DNA of 64,000 nucleotides from Vibrio sp. VB16 (GTDB taxonomy: Bacteria; Pseudomonadota; Gammaproteobacteria; Enterobacterales; Vibrionaceae), in the NCBI RefSeq assembly GCF_015594925.2, contig NZ_CP087591.1, positions 1 through 64,000 of the forward strand, written 5' to 3'. Shown one piece after another: positions 51,966 through 61,901 of the stretch (position 1 is its first letter; every line of letters begins with the position of its first letter). The notes beneath the pieces were generated by a model, which saw only the letters and a program-made list of their open reading frames with translations, ran no database searches and was not told the origin of the DNA. The position numbers and the translations under genes are program-made.

Positions 51966-54182
51966 GTGCTATTCAAGCAAAATCTTATTTCCGAATGGTC
52001 CTCTATAAAGAACCTTATTTTTGTGTCTTTTTTAATCAATGTTAAACGACTATGGGTTATTCCCGCGATTAACCATAGCGTCCTTATACTCATCACTTTA
52101 CTTGGGGTTACTATCCCTTGTTGGTACTTTCAGATGCAGACATTCGCAACACCACTGATTCTGGGTGTGATTGCGGCTGCTTTAGCTGAATCGGATGACA
52201 ATTTTAAGGGGAGAATTAAGGCACAAACGTTAACCCTGCTCTGCTTCGTTATCGCCACATTTTCAATCGAATTCTTATTTAACTACCCAATATTTTTCGC
52301 GATTGGTCTTTTCACGTCCTCTATTGGATTTATCATGATCGGCGCTATAGGGCCGAGATACGCAAAAATAGCTTTTGGTTCGCTTCTCATCGCCATCTAC
52401 ACTATGTTAGGGGCCCACGACAGCATTAACATCTGGCAGCAACCTTCACTACTTCTTACTGGTTCAACATGGTATTTTCTGAGCTCTACCGTTTGGTATA
52501 GCATTGCACCGTTACGACCTGTACAGCAAAGCCTAGCAGCCGTATTCACGCAACTTTCAAACTATTTTGATGCGAAAAAGCACCTATTTCACCCGAATAT
52601 CGATCTGATCCCACAGCCTTTTAGAATCCAAGAGGCAAGGTTAAACGTAAATACAGTCGAGGCGCTGAACAATTTTAAGCAAACCATTCTTTCCCGCTCT
52701 AATCGCGGCATTGTAGATGGACCTAGCGACCGTTTCCTTAAGATCTATTTCCTAGCCCAAGATATCCATGAAAGGATAAGCTCTAGTCATTATCGATACC
52801 AAGATTTGGCAACAAGTTTTATCCATTCTGACATCATGTTCCGCTTTAAATACCTAATCGATATACAGTCCAAGTCTTGTGCAGAGATAGCGTCTTGCAT
52901 TAACTCTGGTAAAAATTATGAACATAGTGCGAACGCTAATCGTGCACTTGAAGATATTCAACGCTCAATTGAATATCTCGAATCGCAGACAGAAAGGCAA
53001 CTCGACCCACTTTTAGAGCAACTTAATTACCTTTTTAAAAACCTTTCTACCATCGAAAAGTTGCTATCAAACGTGAGTAACCCAGACGCCATCAATCGAG
53101 AAAATGATGATATTCTGGATGACACCGATGCCCATACTTTTAAAGAGATGTGGCTGAGGGTAAAATCTAACCTCAACCCCTCATCACTACTCTTTCGGCA
53201 TGCTATTCGATTGTCTATTGCTTTGACTTTAGGCTACGGGATCATTCAATTGTTCGATATAGAAAGAGGCTATTGGATATTACTTACAACACTGTTTGTA
53301 TGCCAGCCAAATTATAGTGCGACAAAGCAGAAGTTAACATCTCGGGTAGTCGGAACTTTGGCGGGATTATTAATAGGTGTTGTACTGTTATCGTTGTTCC
53401 CCTCATTGCTGAGTCAATTGGTTATTATCGTTCTTTCTGGTGTCGCCTTCTTTGTGTTTAGGCTCAATAATTACAGCTATGCCACTGCCTTTATAACTAT
53501 CTTAGTCTTATTCTGCTTTAATCAATTAGGTGAGGGATATGCTGTGATATTGCCGAGGTTAACAGATACTATCGTTGGTTGCTTACTGGCTGTAGGTTCA
53601 GTCACTTATATTTTACCTGATTGGCAATCTAAAAGACTACATGGCGTTATGGCCGAATCTATCTCAGCGAACAAATTCTATCTTGCGCAGATTATCGGCC
53701 AATATAGAATTGGAAAACATAACGATTTAGCCTATCGGATTGCGCGACGTCACGCCCATAATCAAGCGTCATTACTCAGTTCTGCCATCACCAATATGTT
53801 AGTCGAACCAGGTAAATACCGGTCGTCCGTCGACGACAGTTTCAGGTTTTTAACCTTAAACCACGCTCTTTTAAGCTATATATCCGCTCTTGGCGCCCAT
53901 AGACAGAGAATTTCTGACAACTCTACACACCTGTTAATTTTAGAAGCTCATCGAGAAATACATGGTGTGTTAGATGCGCTAAATACTCAATTGAGCAACG
54001 ATTGCGAGTCGCTGATAAATCAGAAAAACTATAGTCATATCGAAGGCAAACTTTCGGAGTGGCGGAAAGACGAAGAAGGATCAGCAAGAATGGTTTTACA
54101 ACAACTGCATTTGATTTATCGAATGTTGCCAGAACTACAATCTTTGGCCAACAACTTTGCCAATCGCAGTAAAACTCAATAA
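51966..54182 (+). CDS. yccS: YccS-like inner-membrane protein (FUSC family)
   Basis: This 738-residue membrane protein has two groups of helices (about residues 30-185 and 395-545) and long soluble stretches, the YccS/YhfK layout related to fusaric-acid resistance exporters. It shows TFATPLILGVIAAALAESDDNFKGR and a second half with RHAIRLSIALTLGYGI and QPNYSATKQKLTSRVVGTLAG. Function is unknown; efflux or aromatic-acid transport is proposed for relatives. GTG is the only start near the first helix. It is divergent from helD, as in enterobacteria where yccS and helD are close. Confidence 0.88.
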   Translation: MLFKQNLISEWSSIKNLIFVSFLINVKRLWVIPAINHSVLILITLLGVTIPCWYFQMQTFATPLILGVIAAALAESDDNFKGRIKAQTLTLLCFVIATFSIEFLFNYPIFFAIGLFTSSIGFIMIGAIGPRYAKIAFGSLLIAIYTMLGAHDSINIWQQPSLLLTGSTWYFLSSTVWYSIAPLRPVQQSLAAVFTQLSNYFDAKKHLFHPNIDLIPQPFRIQEARLNVNTVEALNNFKQTILSRSNRGIVDGPSDRFLKIYFLAQDIHERISSSHYRYQDLATSFIHSDIMFRFKYLIDIQSKSCAEIASCINSGKNYEHSANANRALEDIQRSIEYLESQTERQLDPLLEQLNYLFKNLSTIEKLLSNVSNPDAINRENDDILDDTDAHTFKEMWLRVKSNLNPSSLLFRHAIRLSIALTLGYGIIQLFDIERGYWILLTTLFVCQPNYSATKQKLTSRVVGTLAGLLIGVVLLSLFPSLLSQLVIIVLSGVAFFVFRLNNYSYATAFITILVLFCFNQLGEGYAVILPRLTDTIVGCLLAVGSVTYILPDWQSKRLHGVMAESISANKFYLAQIIGQYRIGKHNDLAYRIARRHAHNQASLLSSAITNMLVEPGKYRSSVDDSFRFLTLNHALLSYISALGAHRQRISDNSTHLLILEAHREIHGVLDALNTQLSNDCESLINQKNYSHIEGKLSEWRKDEEGSARMVLQQLHLIYRMLPELQSLANNFANRSKTQ

Positions 54183-54425
54183 TGATAATTGTATACATTA
54201 CCAGCAATATTCATTCTCACACGCATAAATCGTCTATATTACAACCTAAGTAAGCGCGTAATTTTAACATTTACCTGATTACTCCTGACATTGCTCGCAC
54301 ATTAATAACCGTCTACCGTACTATATTACCTACGGTAGATGGAGAATTTCCTACACAAGGATAGGTAGAATGAGTAAACAGTCATGACAGGGATACGTTA
54401 GAAGTAAGTGTATAGGAGAGATAGA

Positions 54426-54590
54426 ATGGGCCAGAAACAATTTGAGGAATTTCAGACTCGTGTAGAGTTGCTGTCTCCTCAACAACTCAAGAAATTGCAA
54501 GATGATATAGAGTCTAAACTCGAAGAACGTAAAGAAGAACCTTTGGTCACCGCTGAAGAGCTTGATCTTATCTCTAGCTTATTTCGCTGA
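54426..54590 (+). CDS. Small helical protein, 54 residues
   Basis: The ATG at 54426 follows an AGGAG site. The product is charged and helical (FEEFQTRVELLSPQQLKKLQDDIESKLEERKEEPL) with a tail EELDLISSLFR. It is probably cytosolic. I do not recognise a family; the QQLKKLQ stretch is coiled-coil-like. Confidence 0.65.
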   Translation: MGQKQFEEFQTRVELLSPQQLKKLQDDIESKLEERKEEPLVTAEELDLISSLFR

Positions 54591-54718
54591 TTCTACTTTT
54601 TTCGCTGGTTCTACTTTGTTAGTATAATTAGTCCTTCGTTATTTATATCCTCTTTAAGCCTAATAATTTGTAACTATCACCAAACACGATTATCCTTTAA
54701 GTAAAAACTAAGGAGAAT

Positions 54719-55003
54719 ATGATGTCTGTGTCATCGATAAACTCTGGTTACCAACTAATTCAACATTCCCAAGCTCTTTCCGACGAAGCGGCGAGCGAAA
54801 TAGCCAACTCTAAAAAACTAAATGATCTCGAATTTAACAAAATTGATAATAAACAGATGGACGTTTTTAAAGAAAAAGCCTCACCATCTACCGAAGATTC
54901 TCTCGTGAAACTTCAACAAGCTAAAACCTATAATCAAGCTGGTGCGAGCTTAATCCAACGTTCTAATGATATAATTGGTACGATTTTGGATACGCACGTA
55001 TAA
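54719..55003 (+). CDS. Small protein with flagellar-rod-like C-terminus, 94 residues
   Basis: A double ATG with AAGGAG upstream starts a protein whose C-terminal third (EDSLVKLQQAKTYNQAGASLIQRSNDIIGTILD) has the heptad pattern seen at the ends of flagellar rod and hook proteins, and the N-terminal part (SGYQLIQHSQALSDEAASEIANS) is similarly helical. Proteins like this occur alone in many proteobacteria, without a known role. A link to flagella is a loose inference. Confidence 0.65.
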   Translation: MMSVSSINSGYQLIQHSQALSDEAASEIANSKKLNDLEFNKIDNKQMDVFKEKASPSTEDSLVKLQQAKTYNQAGASLIQRSNDIIGTILDTHV

Positions 55004-55131
55004 CACTTAAGCTCCAGTTCATCTTCGATCTACACTGACCCAACCTCCATTATTTGAAAAATTCCCTACAAAACCTCATCGAATACCGCTAATCTATTGG
55101 ACGCAGGAAGTACACATAGTTCAAGGGACAC

Positions 55132-55788
55132 ATGAGCACGAAAAATCATAGCACTAATGAAATCAAACAGTACGTAGAGTTTGGAATGCGCCTGTCGGTG
55201 ACTATCAAATTCGGTCCTAACGATGAGTATAACCTTCAATGTAATTTAGTCGGTGTCAAAGACAATCAATTCATGTTACTCGATATGAACCAAAAGGCGG
55301 TGGAAGATCTCATTACCCGAAAAACAAGTAATGTTGCCGTTGTCGTTAGGGGGATTACCGACACTGAGTTGGGTCATATCATTGCATTTAAAACTAAGAT
55401 TATCACCATCATATCTCGTCCTACATGGCTAATTTTCATCCGTCTTCCCTACAGCTTTGAATCAAAACCGATCCGCAAAAACAAACGCTTTAAACTTAAT
55501 ATACCTGTTGTAGTTTCACACCACGACACTAAGGTAAATGGAACACTACGAGATCTTTCAGAGTCTGGTTGTGGCATCTATTTAAATAAAGCTTTAGAAC
55601 TCACGAAAGAATCCAATGTGACCATCACTCCCCAACTCACCCATTTTCCTAAAGATATCCCAAAATGCCACATCGTTAATATTCGACGCCATGCAGGAGG
55701 GTTATTGATCGGAATTAGATTTGAGAAAACTATCGAAATTAAAAATGACCTTAAATACGAAATTTTAGAATTGTCGTTTGATAACTGA
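55132..55788 (+). CDS. PilZ-domain cyclic-di-GMP receptor, YcgR-like
   Basis: This 218-residue cytosolic protein has an N-terminal YcgR/PilZN-like domain (about 10-110) and a C-terminal PilZ domain. The c-di-GMP motifs are RKNKRFKLNIPV (RxxxR) and RDLSESGCGIYL (D/NxSxxG), so binding residues are present. Such proteins link c-di-GMP to motility, biofilm or virulence; V. cholerae PlzD is similar in layout. It ends 13 bases before the luxQ stop codon, in convergent orientation. Confidence 0.9.
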   Translation: MSTKNHSTNEIKQYVEFGMRLSVTIKFGPNDEYNLQCNLVGVKDNQFMLLDMNQKAVEDLITRKTSNVAVVVRGITDTELGHIIAFKTKIITIISRPTWLIFIRLPYSFESKPIRKNKRFKLNIPVVVSHHDTKVNGTLRDLSESGCGIYLNKALELTKESNVTITPQLTHFPKDIPKCHIVNIRRHAGGLLIGIRFEKTIEIKNDLKYEILELSFDN

Positions 55789-55801
55789 GATCTATACTTT
55801 G

Positions 55802-58363
55802 CTACGTATCAACAAAATTTGCTTTGAATAGCAAAAGCGCCTCACGCAGTGGACCCTCTTTTATCGGTTTTACTAATACATAATTAGCACCAGCCGCCAA
55901 AAACGCCTGTTTAGTTTCTTCAAAACCATCCGCTGTGCACGCAATTATCGGAGTCGTAAGACCCATTTCGTCTCGAATTAATTGTGTCGTTTCAATCCCA
56001 TCCATATTTGGCATTTGGTTGTCCATCATAATGAGATCAAACGTTTTCTTTTTTAGTTGATCTAACGCGGTGACACCATCTTCTGCCCAATCGACAATAA
56101 ATCCGTATTTCTCGCAAAACGCTTTCGCAATAAAAGCATTGGTTTTATTATCTTCAACCAAAAGCATGGACAATTTTCTGTCAAATAGATCGATAGGCTT
56201 ATTATTTCTAAATATTGTATCCAAGCTTTGCCATTCTTTTTGTTCTTCAATAGGGATTCGCAATAGGAGCGTTGTTCCAATATGCTCTTTACTCGTAATC
56301 CTAATGTCGCCTTCAAGCATATCAACGAGCAGTTTCACTATGGACAGACCTAAACCGCTTCCTCCGTATTCTCTTATCGAGGTTTTCTCTGATTGGGTAA
56401 ATGGGTCAAAGATAGTCTGTAGGTTTTTGTCCGAAATACCTATACCAGTATCACGAACCTCAATGCGTAATTGTGTTTTTCCTTGCGGGTTTAACAACAT
56501 CGAGAATATGACGTCAATCTGCCCTGAATGGGTAAATTTTAGCGCGTTACTCAATAGGTTAAACAGTATTTGAGTAAGGCGAACTTGGTCTGACAATATC
56601 ATCATTTCACGTGGAACTTGGTTGCTCACATTGAGTTTAATATTCTTATCATCACATAGCGGCGAATATATATTTTTTATCGTGTTAACCAGGCTGGCTA
56701 AAACGAAACTGCTTTTTTCTATATTAAGTTTGCCTTGTTCAATTCTTGAGAAGTCTAATATGTCATTTAACACCGCTAAGAGGTGCTCTCCACTTTGACA
56801 TAACACGTCGATTTTCTCTGCCTGGTCTTGCCTGTGTTGACTCTTTTTGAGCAACTGAGATATGCCTAATATGCCGTTTAATGGAGTTCTGATTTCATGA
56901 CTTATGCGAGCCATAAATTCAGCTCTCGCGGTTGCTGTTTTTTCTGCTTCTACGCGAGCAAGGTTACTTTGCCTTTCCGCTTCGACGAGAGAAGTGATGT
57001 CCAATCCCTGTCCGATAATAGTGTGTATTTCATCGTCTAAAGAGATCGGTGATAGGTTCCAAAGATAAACTGTTTTACTAATTGGGATTTTTATACCAGT
57101 TAAGACTGCTCCCGTAGCAACCATTTTTATATGAGCGACAATTCTCATTTGGAACGCTTGATAGTCACTTTCATTATGAACATCATCCAGTTTGAATGCC
57201 TTTTCTGCCGCAGGGTTCATCCGAATAATTTTTCCATCGCCATTCCAAACCACTATCGGAGATAATGCGAAGTTAAACAGATCTTGAAATAACTTTTCTT
57301 TTTCTAACAACTCCGAAAACGTATGCTCTAACGTATGACCTATGTGGTCAAATTCAGACACGATTGAACCTTCAAATTTAGACACCTTCCGCTCATCTCG
57401 GGCAATTTGTGCGTAAGCCATTAGAGAGGTAAGTTCACTTGTGATTCTTTTATGAATGAGAAACCTTGCCAAAAAGGCCGAGATAACAATAGAGAGGAAT
57501 GAGAAAATGAGGCTGATCTTGAAGTTGTCTTCTAATGATAAAAAATTCTGATTATCTTGCAACGAATAGACGCTAATTGGGCTAATAACACCATCTACTT
57601 TGACGTCAATACTATTTGCCATCAGCGTACTATTATAAACAGGGGAAGGCCTTTTAGACTCTTGGATCCGAATTAAAAGGTCCCTATTTAACTTAACCGT
57701 TGAAGCGACAGGCTTACCATTCACCATCAAAACAACCTCCGTTGTATTACTGGTGTTTTTTAGATTTTCCACCAGTGCAAAGTTGTTGTTGAGAACCATG
57801 ACGATAAATAATTTACCGAGTACCTCCCCTCTGTTGCTTTCTACAACTGGCATCCGCCTTATTAACAGATGTCGTTCACCAGAATTAGTTGATAGCACGA
57901 TGAAATGCCAACTATCGCTATAAGCAACATCGAGTACAAGCTTATCTAGGTGACGTTGTTCTATCCCAAAAAACGACGCGTTTCCGTCATCCCAGAAAAG
58001 TGATTGCGATTTTGAGATAAATCGAAAATCTGGTGAGCTTTTCAAATTCGCTTGATCGATAGAGATAAAGTAATCGTCAATCTTGGATAACGCTTCAGAT
58101 TCAATAAAATTTGACAAAGTGACGCTGTTTGTCTGACTATTTTGATTGGATTGCATCGTACCCAGTCGATAATCGATGAGGTTTTGCAACAACGAAGCTG
58201 TTTGAGTGATATTGCGTTTTATTTCTTGGGTTACTGCTGTAGAACTGAATTGGTAACTGAAACCCAAGAGAAGAGCAATAAGCAGTGTAAACACAACAAA
58301 AATGAGACGAAAGGTGAGATTAGCCATAGACCGTGGTTTAGATTCTCTATTAATAAACATCAT
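55802..58363 (-). CDS. luxQ: LuxQ hybrid sensor kinase/phosphatase for autoinducer-2
   Basis: This 853-residue inner-membrane sensor has two helices (about residues 17-38 and 280-302) around a periplasmic tandem-PAS domain that binds LuxP. A PAS region, a kinase core (H489 in RISHEIRTPLNGILG; ATP lobe GSGLGLSIVKL) and a C-terminal receiver (D781 in LIMMDNQMPNMDG) follow. Both residues lie within a few positions of those in V. harveyi LuxQ. It overlaps luxP by 4 bases (ATGA). Without autoinducer-2 it feeds phosphate to LuxU and LuxO, which lie elsewhere. Confidence 0.96.
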   Translation of the reverse strand: MMFINRESKPRSMANLTFRLIFVVFTLLIALLLGFSYQFSSTAVTQEIKRNITQTASLLQNLIDYRLGTMQSNQNSQTNSVTLSNFIESEALSKIDDYFISIDQANLKSSPDFRFISKSQSLFWDDGNASFFGIEQRHLDKLVLDVAYSDSWHFIVLSTNSGERHLLIRRMPVVESNRGEVLGKLFIVMVLNNNFALVENLKNTSNTTEVVLMVNGKPVASTVKLNRDLLIRIQESKRPSPVYNSTLMANSIDVKVDGVISPISVYSLQDNQNFLSLEDNFKISLIFSFLSIVISAFLARFLIHKRITSELTSLMAYAQIARDERKVSKFEGSIVSEFDHIGHTLEHTFSELLEKEKLFQDLFNFALSPIVVWNGDGKIIRMNPAAEKAFKLDDVHNESDYQAFQMRIVAHIKMVATGAVLTGIKIPISKTVYLWNLSPISLDDEIHTIIGQGLDITSLVEAERQSNLARVEAEKTATARAEFMARISHEIRTPLNGILGISQLLKKSQHRQDQAEKIDVLCQSGEHLLAVLNDILDFSRIEQGKLNIEKSSFVLASLVNTIKNIYSPLCDDKNIKLNVSNQVPREMMILSDQVRLTQILFNLLSNALKFTHSGQIDVIFSMLLNPQGKTQLRIEVRDTGIGISDKNLQTIFDPFTQSEKTSIREYGGSGLGLSIVKLLVDMLEGDIRITSKEHIGTTLLLRIPIEEQKEWQSLDTIFRNNKPIDLFDRKLSMLLVEDNKTNAFIAKAFCEKYGFIVDWAEDGVTALDQLKKKTFDLIMMDNQMPNMDGIETTQLIRDEMGLTTPIIACTADGFEETKQAFLAAGANYVLVKPIKEGPLREALLLFKANFVDT

Positions 58364-59457
58364 TTATCGGAGTACCTAAAAGCCCGTTTTTTTAAACGTT
58401 TGATTTTTTCCACACTGTCTTCTTTAGTAATAAGTTCGAAGCTCCCCGAATACACGATAGGTACCTCTCGACCTTCTATATTCCATTTTATGGCTTCTGC
58501 CATTGCAACGCCTGTATCATCGTTCATTCGCATAACAGTGACATCTAAATCGCCATTAGCAATAGCATCAAGTTCAGCGGAACCACCACCCCAACCATTA
58601 ATCTTAATTTGAGTGTTGCCAGACTCTTTTATTGCGTCGATGGCACCTAACGCTAGGTCCGTAGAGCAGGCATAAAGAAAGTCTATTTCTGATGCCTGAC
58701 TGAGCGCTGATTTGGCGGCGATATAACCCGTTTCTTTCGTTGCTTTTGTATAGTATGAAGAAGCCAGTTTGTAACGGTGATCATTTGCCATAGCATCAAT
58801 AAAAGTGTCACCTCTAGCCGCACTAATATAGCCTTGAGAGTAATACAGCATCGAATACTCTGCGCCTTGTGGTAATGCCTTCTTAAAGTAATCAGCAAGC
58901 ATTAAACTGCCCACAAGGTGGTCAAAACCTACATATAGAAACGGTTGCTTCTTATCCCACGTTTTCACGGGTGTGGTAATATTTTGTAAGATGAGTTTGG
59001 TATCTGAGTTATGCAAAACATGTTCAATAAACTTTTTATGCCTACCTGTTTCTAAAGTGAAGATGAGGTAGTCCGTATTTTTTTTAAGGGCGTTGTTAAG
59101 AAATGAGTTTTGTTGCTTTACGTCTGCGTTTGGTCGAGTGAATATTTGTTCAAGAGAATATGTGATATTAAGTTCAATTAGCCGCTGTTCAAACGCGAGG
59201 ATATTCCTCCGCCAATAGTCCGATTCCTGTTCTCCAGGATAGACCACCGAGATATGAATAGGGTCTTTCTGCGCCACTTGCAAAAGTACAGGATTATTGT
59301 CTATCGTTACGGCTAATTCGTTTGTCAGTTTTTGTTGTTCTGGGTGGGAATCTAGAAAATCAGAATAACTCCAATATGGACTAAGCACTTCAACCGAACA
59401 ACTGTAGGATGAATAGAGGCAAGCCACCAGTGACAACCGAGCTATATTGACCTTCAT
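58360..59457 (-). CDS. luxP: LuxP periplasmic autoinducer-2 binding protein
   Basis: This 365-residue protein has a signal peptide and the type I binding fold. It aligns closely with V. harveyi LuxP: VVYPGEQESDYWRRN, TRPNADVKQQ, LILQNITTPVKTWDKKQPFLYVGFDH, GYISAARGDTFI, YYTKATKETGY, FLYACSTD, INGWGGGSAELDAI and VTVMRMNDDTG. These hold the known ligand residues: Gln, Ser and Trp in the first segment, Arg in RGDTF, Asp in CSTD, Trp in GWGGG and Arg in MRMND. It therefore should bind the borate form of AI-2. It is translated together with luxQ. Confidence 0.97.
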   Translation of the reverse strand: MKVNIARLSLVACLYSSYSCSVEVLSPYWSYSDFLDSHPEQQKLTNELAVTIDNNPVLLQVAQKDPIHISVVYPGEQESDYWRRNILAFEQRLIELNITYSLEQIFTRPNADVKQQNSFLNNALKKNTDYLIFTLETGRHKKFIEHVLHNSDTKLILQNITTPVKTWDKKQPFLYVGFDHLVGSLMLADYFKKALPQGAEYSMLYYSQGYISAARGDTFIDAMANDHRYKLASSYYTKATKETGYIAAKSALSQASEIDFLYACSTDLALGAIDAIKESGNTQIKINGWGGGSAELDAIANGDLDVTVMRMNDDTGVAMAEAIKWNIEGREVPIVYSGSFELITKEDSVEKIKRLKKRAFRYSDK

Positions 59458-59536
59458 TAAACGCCCTAGATAAGAGTCTGTCTCTAAATCATAATAGAGA
59501 GTAAAGGGTTATAGCAACATTTATAGTCCTATCAAT

Positions 59537-59571
59537 TAAAAAGAAGCTATCGGCAGATACCGATAGCTTCT
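59537..59571 (-). terminator. Terminator after the TraF-like gene
   Basis: On the minus strand the 12-base stem AGAAGCTATCGG/CCGATAGCTTCT with a 6-base loop is followed by TTTTT. It separates this gene from luxP. Confidence 0.88.
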
Positions 59572-59596
59572 AAAATTGTCACAATTAGATACTTAT

Positions 59597-60739
59597 TTAA
59601 AATGTAAGCGCTAGGTTTGCTGAAGCGCCAAATTCATTTTCACCGGCATACGAACCGGCTACATCGATATTAACAACATCGAATGGTGATATCCCAAGGC
59701 CTGCTGTAACCATATTGTCGATCGTATTTTCTAGGTCAATTTGATATCCAGCTCTGAGTTGTAACCAATCCCAAGCATTTCCTTCTAAACCAAAGCGAAC
59801 AAATTGTGTGTCATCATCAACGTTTGCATAGCGAGTCTGCGCGGTCAAATCTGCATCTAACGCTGCGGTAAAAAACCGAGAAGAATAGGCGAAACCTAAA
59901 GTGGCTTGAGGTGTAAGCTCATATTTGTAATTTGAGTTAGCGGTTTTGATTTCCTGCTTAAACAGATCTTTTATAGCAAAAGCGACTCTCCATTGCTCTT
60001 TGTACCAAACCGCACCTAAATCTAAGTTAAATGCGGTGTCGTTAACCTCACTTTCATCATAGTCATCTAGGTCAAAATCTTCGACATTTACAATATCTGA
60101 ATAGGTTCGAAGCTCCTGGTATTTTGGCGAGATACCAAGTGAAAATTCTTGCCCGCTAATCACCAGTTTTTTAGCAAACGATACTCCATATTCCGTATAG
60201 CCAAATGCAGCTAAGTTTACATTCGAATTTTCGTATCGAGTTTGAGTATCACCCCCAGATTCGGATAAAGAAGCAATATCAGTCTCTGCAATTACTTCTA
60301 CATAACCTCGACCAAAGAAATTCACAGCAACGAAAGAATTGGGTATCGCAACGGCAATCCCGGCTGTAGCGGTAACCGTTAATGGCTTATTACCCGTAAG
60401 ATCGTCCAAGTGGCCGTTGAGTTGGTTGATGTTAGATTGGTCAGGCGAGGCTTTAAATTGGTTAATAGTATCTTGAAGGTCATCTATTTCCTGAAGCGTG
60501 TCCTCGCTATCTCTTACTGTCATACCAACACCAGGAATCAGCAACGCAAAACTATCAGACTCTCTATACTGCGCGGTTAATGCTGGATTATAAAAAGGAG
60601 CAACCAAATAGTCCGCGCTTGCCACACCAGTGTTCCCCATACCATTACCACGACTGTCCGCAATATGCGTAGCGGCAAGGACTGAACTAGACATTGTCAC
60701 CACACCGATTGCCAAACCAATCTTATTCATCGTTTTCAT
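59597..60739 (-). CDS. TraF-like outer-membrane beta-barrel protein
   Basis: The ATG at 60739 (GAGAT upstream) gives 380 residues beginning with a signal peptide (MKTMNKIGLAIGVVTMSSSVLA) and then ADSRGNGMGNTGVASADYLVAPFYNPAL, the mark of the TraF_2 (conjugal-transfer TraF) outer-membrane family. The rest alternates as beta strands, and it ends in a barrel-type aromatic residue (LALTF). Despite the name, no conjugation genes are near; chromosomal copies are common in vibrios. The role is unknown. The open frame extends 38 codons upstream without a signal sequence, which is why the internal start is preferred. Confidence 0.85.
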   Translation of the reverse strand: MKTMNKIGLAIGVVTMSSSVLAATHIADSRGNGMGNTGVASADYLVAPFYNPALTAQYRESDSFALLIPGVGMTVRDSEDTLQEIDDLQDTINQFKASPDQSNINQLNGHLDDLTGNKPLTVTATAGIAVAIPNSFVAVNFFGRGYVEVIAETDIASLSESGGDTQTRYENSNVNLAAFGYTEYGVSFAKKLVISGQEFSLGISPKYQELRTYSDIVNVEDFDLDDYDESEVNDTAFNLDLGAVWYKEQWRVAFAIKDLFKQEIKTANSNYKYELTPQATLGFAYSSRFFTAALDADLTAQTRYANVDDDTQFVRFGLEGNAWDWLQLRAGYQIDLENTIDNMVTAGLGISPFDVVNIDVAGSYAGENEFGASANLALTF

Positions 60740-60861
60740 AGACATCTCAACTGTAAAATTATTATATATAAGGCTCATATCATTGATGAGCGCTATATAT
60801 ACTAACAGTAAAAATAGATCATTTCGCGATGCTGGTCTAAAAATCGTGGCCAAGAAGCAAA

Positions 60862-61155
60862 TTATGCTTGAGGAAAAACAAAGCCAACACTGACTAACGC
60901 TTCTTTATCGATCTTTTTTAATTGCTTTATTTTATATTCCAATCGCATAGCTGAAACTTTATTATTTAGCTCTTGAGACCATTCTAAAACTAATGGTCCT
61001 TTACCTTTTAATGCCTTCGCTCCCTTTCCGTCCTGATGCATTTTAAATCTACGTTCCAAATTATTAGTGACTCCGCAATACAAAGCATTTCTGTTATTGC
61101 GGATCAGGTATACCCACCAACTTGAGTTCGATTTCTTGTTAACTTGATCAGGCAT
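60862..61155 (-). CDS. GIY-YIG domain protein, YhbQ-like
   Basis: This 97-residue protein is a single GIY-YIG nuclease module (WWVYLIRNNRNALYCGVTNNLERRFKMHQDGKGAKAL, then LEYKIKQLKKIDKEAL), of the UPF0213/YhbQ group. The conserved Arg of the ERR segment and the late Glu are present. It may act on branched DNA. It starts 4 bases after the yceH stop codon and is co-transcribed with it. Confidence 0.9.
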   Translation of the reverse strand: MPDQVNKKSNSSWWVYLIRNNRNALYCGVTNNLERRFKMHQDGKGAKALKGKGPLVLEWSQELNNKVSAMRLEYKIKQLKKIDKEALVSVGFVFPQA

Positions 61156-61159
61156 GGGT

Positions 61160-61831
61160 CTAAAGTAACAGCTCTAACATTTCACGTAACTCCGCCACTT
61201 CTTTTTTTACTAGGGCAAGCTCTTCTTCTAGTTCAAGAAGCTTTTGATTTTCTAGTTGTTTAACACCCTCATATTGATTTGTAGGCGCTGATGAGAAAGC
61301 GTCTAGATCGACTTCTCCACAAAACTGATGCATATATCGTGATTCTCTCTTACCCGCTTCTCTGGGCAGCTTGACCACAATTGCCGATTCAATATCATTA
61401 GCAGATAATTTGTCTAGCACGGCTTCTGTTTCTTTTACATCGGTGAACTGACACAGTCTATTCGTCCGAGTTCTCAGCTCACCTGGTGTTTGTGCTCCTC
61501 GAAGAAGAAGACAGCAAACCACACCTTTTTCTTGTTGAGTAAACTGTAAATCACCAAATTCAGTGTTACAGAAACGATGTCGATATTTTGAGACACGACT
61601 ATTAAACGCACTTTCATCGCTTACCATACGTTTTGATATAAGGTTATCAACCGCATCTAATACGTCACTTTCACTCAGCGACATGACTGGTTCGCGGTTG
61701 CTTTTCTGGTTACATGCGTTGGTTAAACTGTTTAATGTGAGTGGATAAAGATCAGGAGTTGTCGCTTCTTTCTCTAAAAGACATCCAATAACTCGTGCTT
61801 CGATAGCTGACAATTCAATTTTCATACTCAT
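61160..61831 (-). CDS. yceH: YceH family protein (UPF0502)
   Basis: This 223-residue protein matches the DUF480/YceH family: LSAIEARVIGCLLEKEATTPDLYPLTLNSL, CNQKSNREPVMSLSE and LLLRGAQTPGELRTRTNRLCQF. The fold is two winged helices, and the C-terminus is a coiled coil (EELALVKKEVAELREMLELLL). Function is unknown; DNA binding is possible. It leads a two-gene unit with the GIY-YIG gene. Confidence 0.93.
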   Translation of the reverse strand: MSMKIELSAIEARVIGCLLEKEATTPDLYPLTLNSLTNACNQKSNREPVMSLSESDVLDAVDNLISKRMVSDESAFNSRVSKYRHRFCNTEFGDLQFTQQEKGVVCCLLLRGAQTPGELRTRTNRLCQFTDVKETEAVLDKLSANDIESAIVVKLPREAGKRESRYMHQFCGEVDLDAFSSAPTNQYEGVKQLENQKLLELEEELALVKKEVAELREMLELLL

Positions 61832-61901
61832 TCCTTATGGTTATATATTGAGTAACTAATTGGCAATTTGATGTGATCACCCAGAAATTGCGCTGCCTTA
61901 A

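Noticed and set aside
58142..58612. Plus-strand frame of 156 codons across the luxP/luxQ junction
   Set aside because: It is antisense to two well conserved genes and has low-complexity, gene-unlike composition.
59597..60739. TraF-like gene as evidence of a conjugative element
   Set aside because: No relaxase, pilus or coupling gene is present and chromosomal copies of this outer-membrane family are common.
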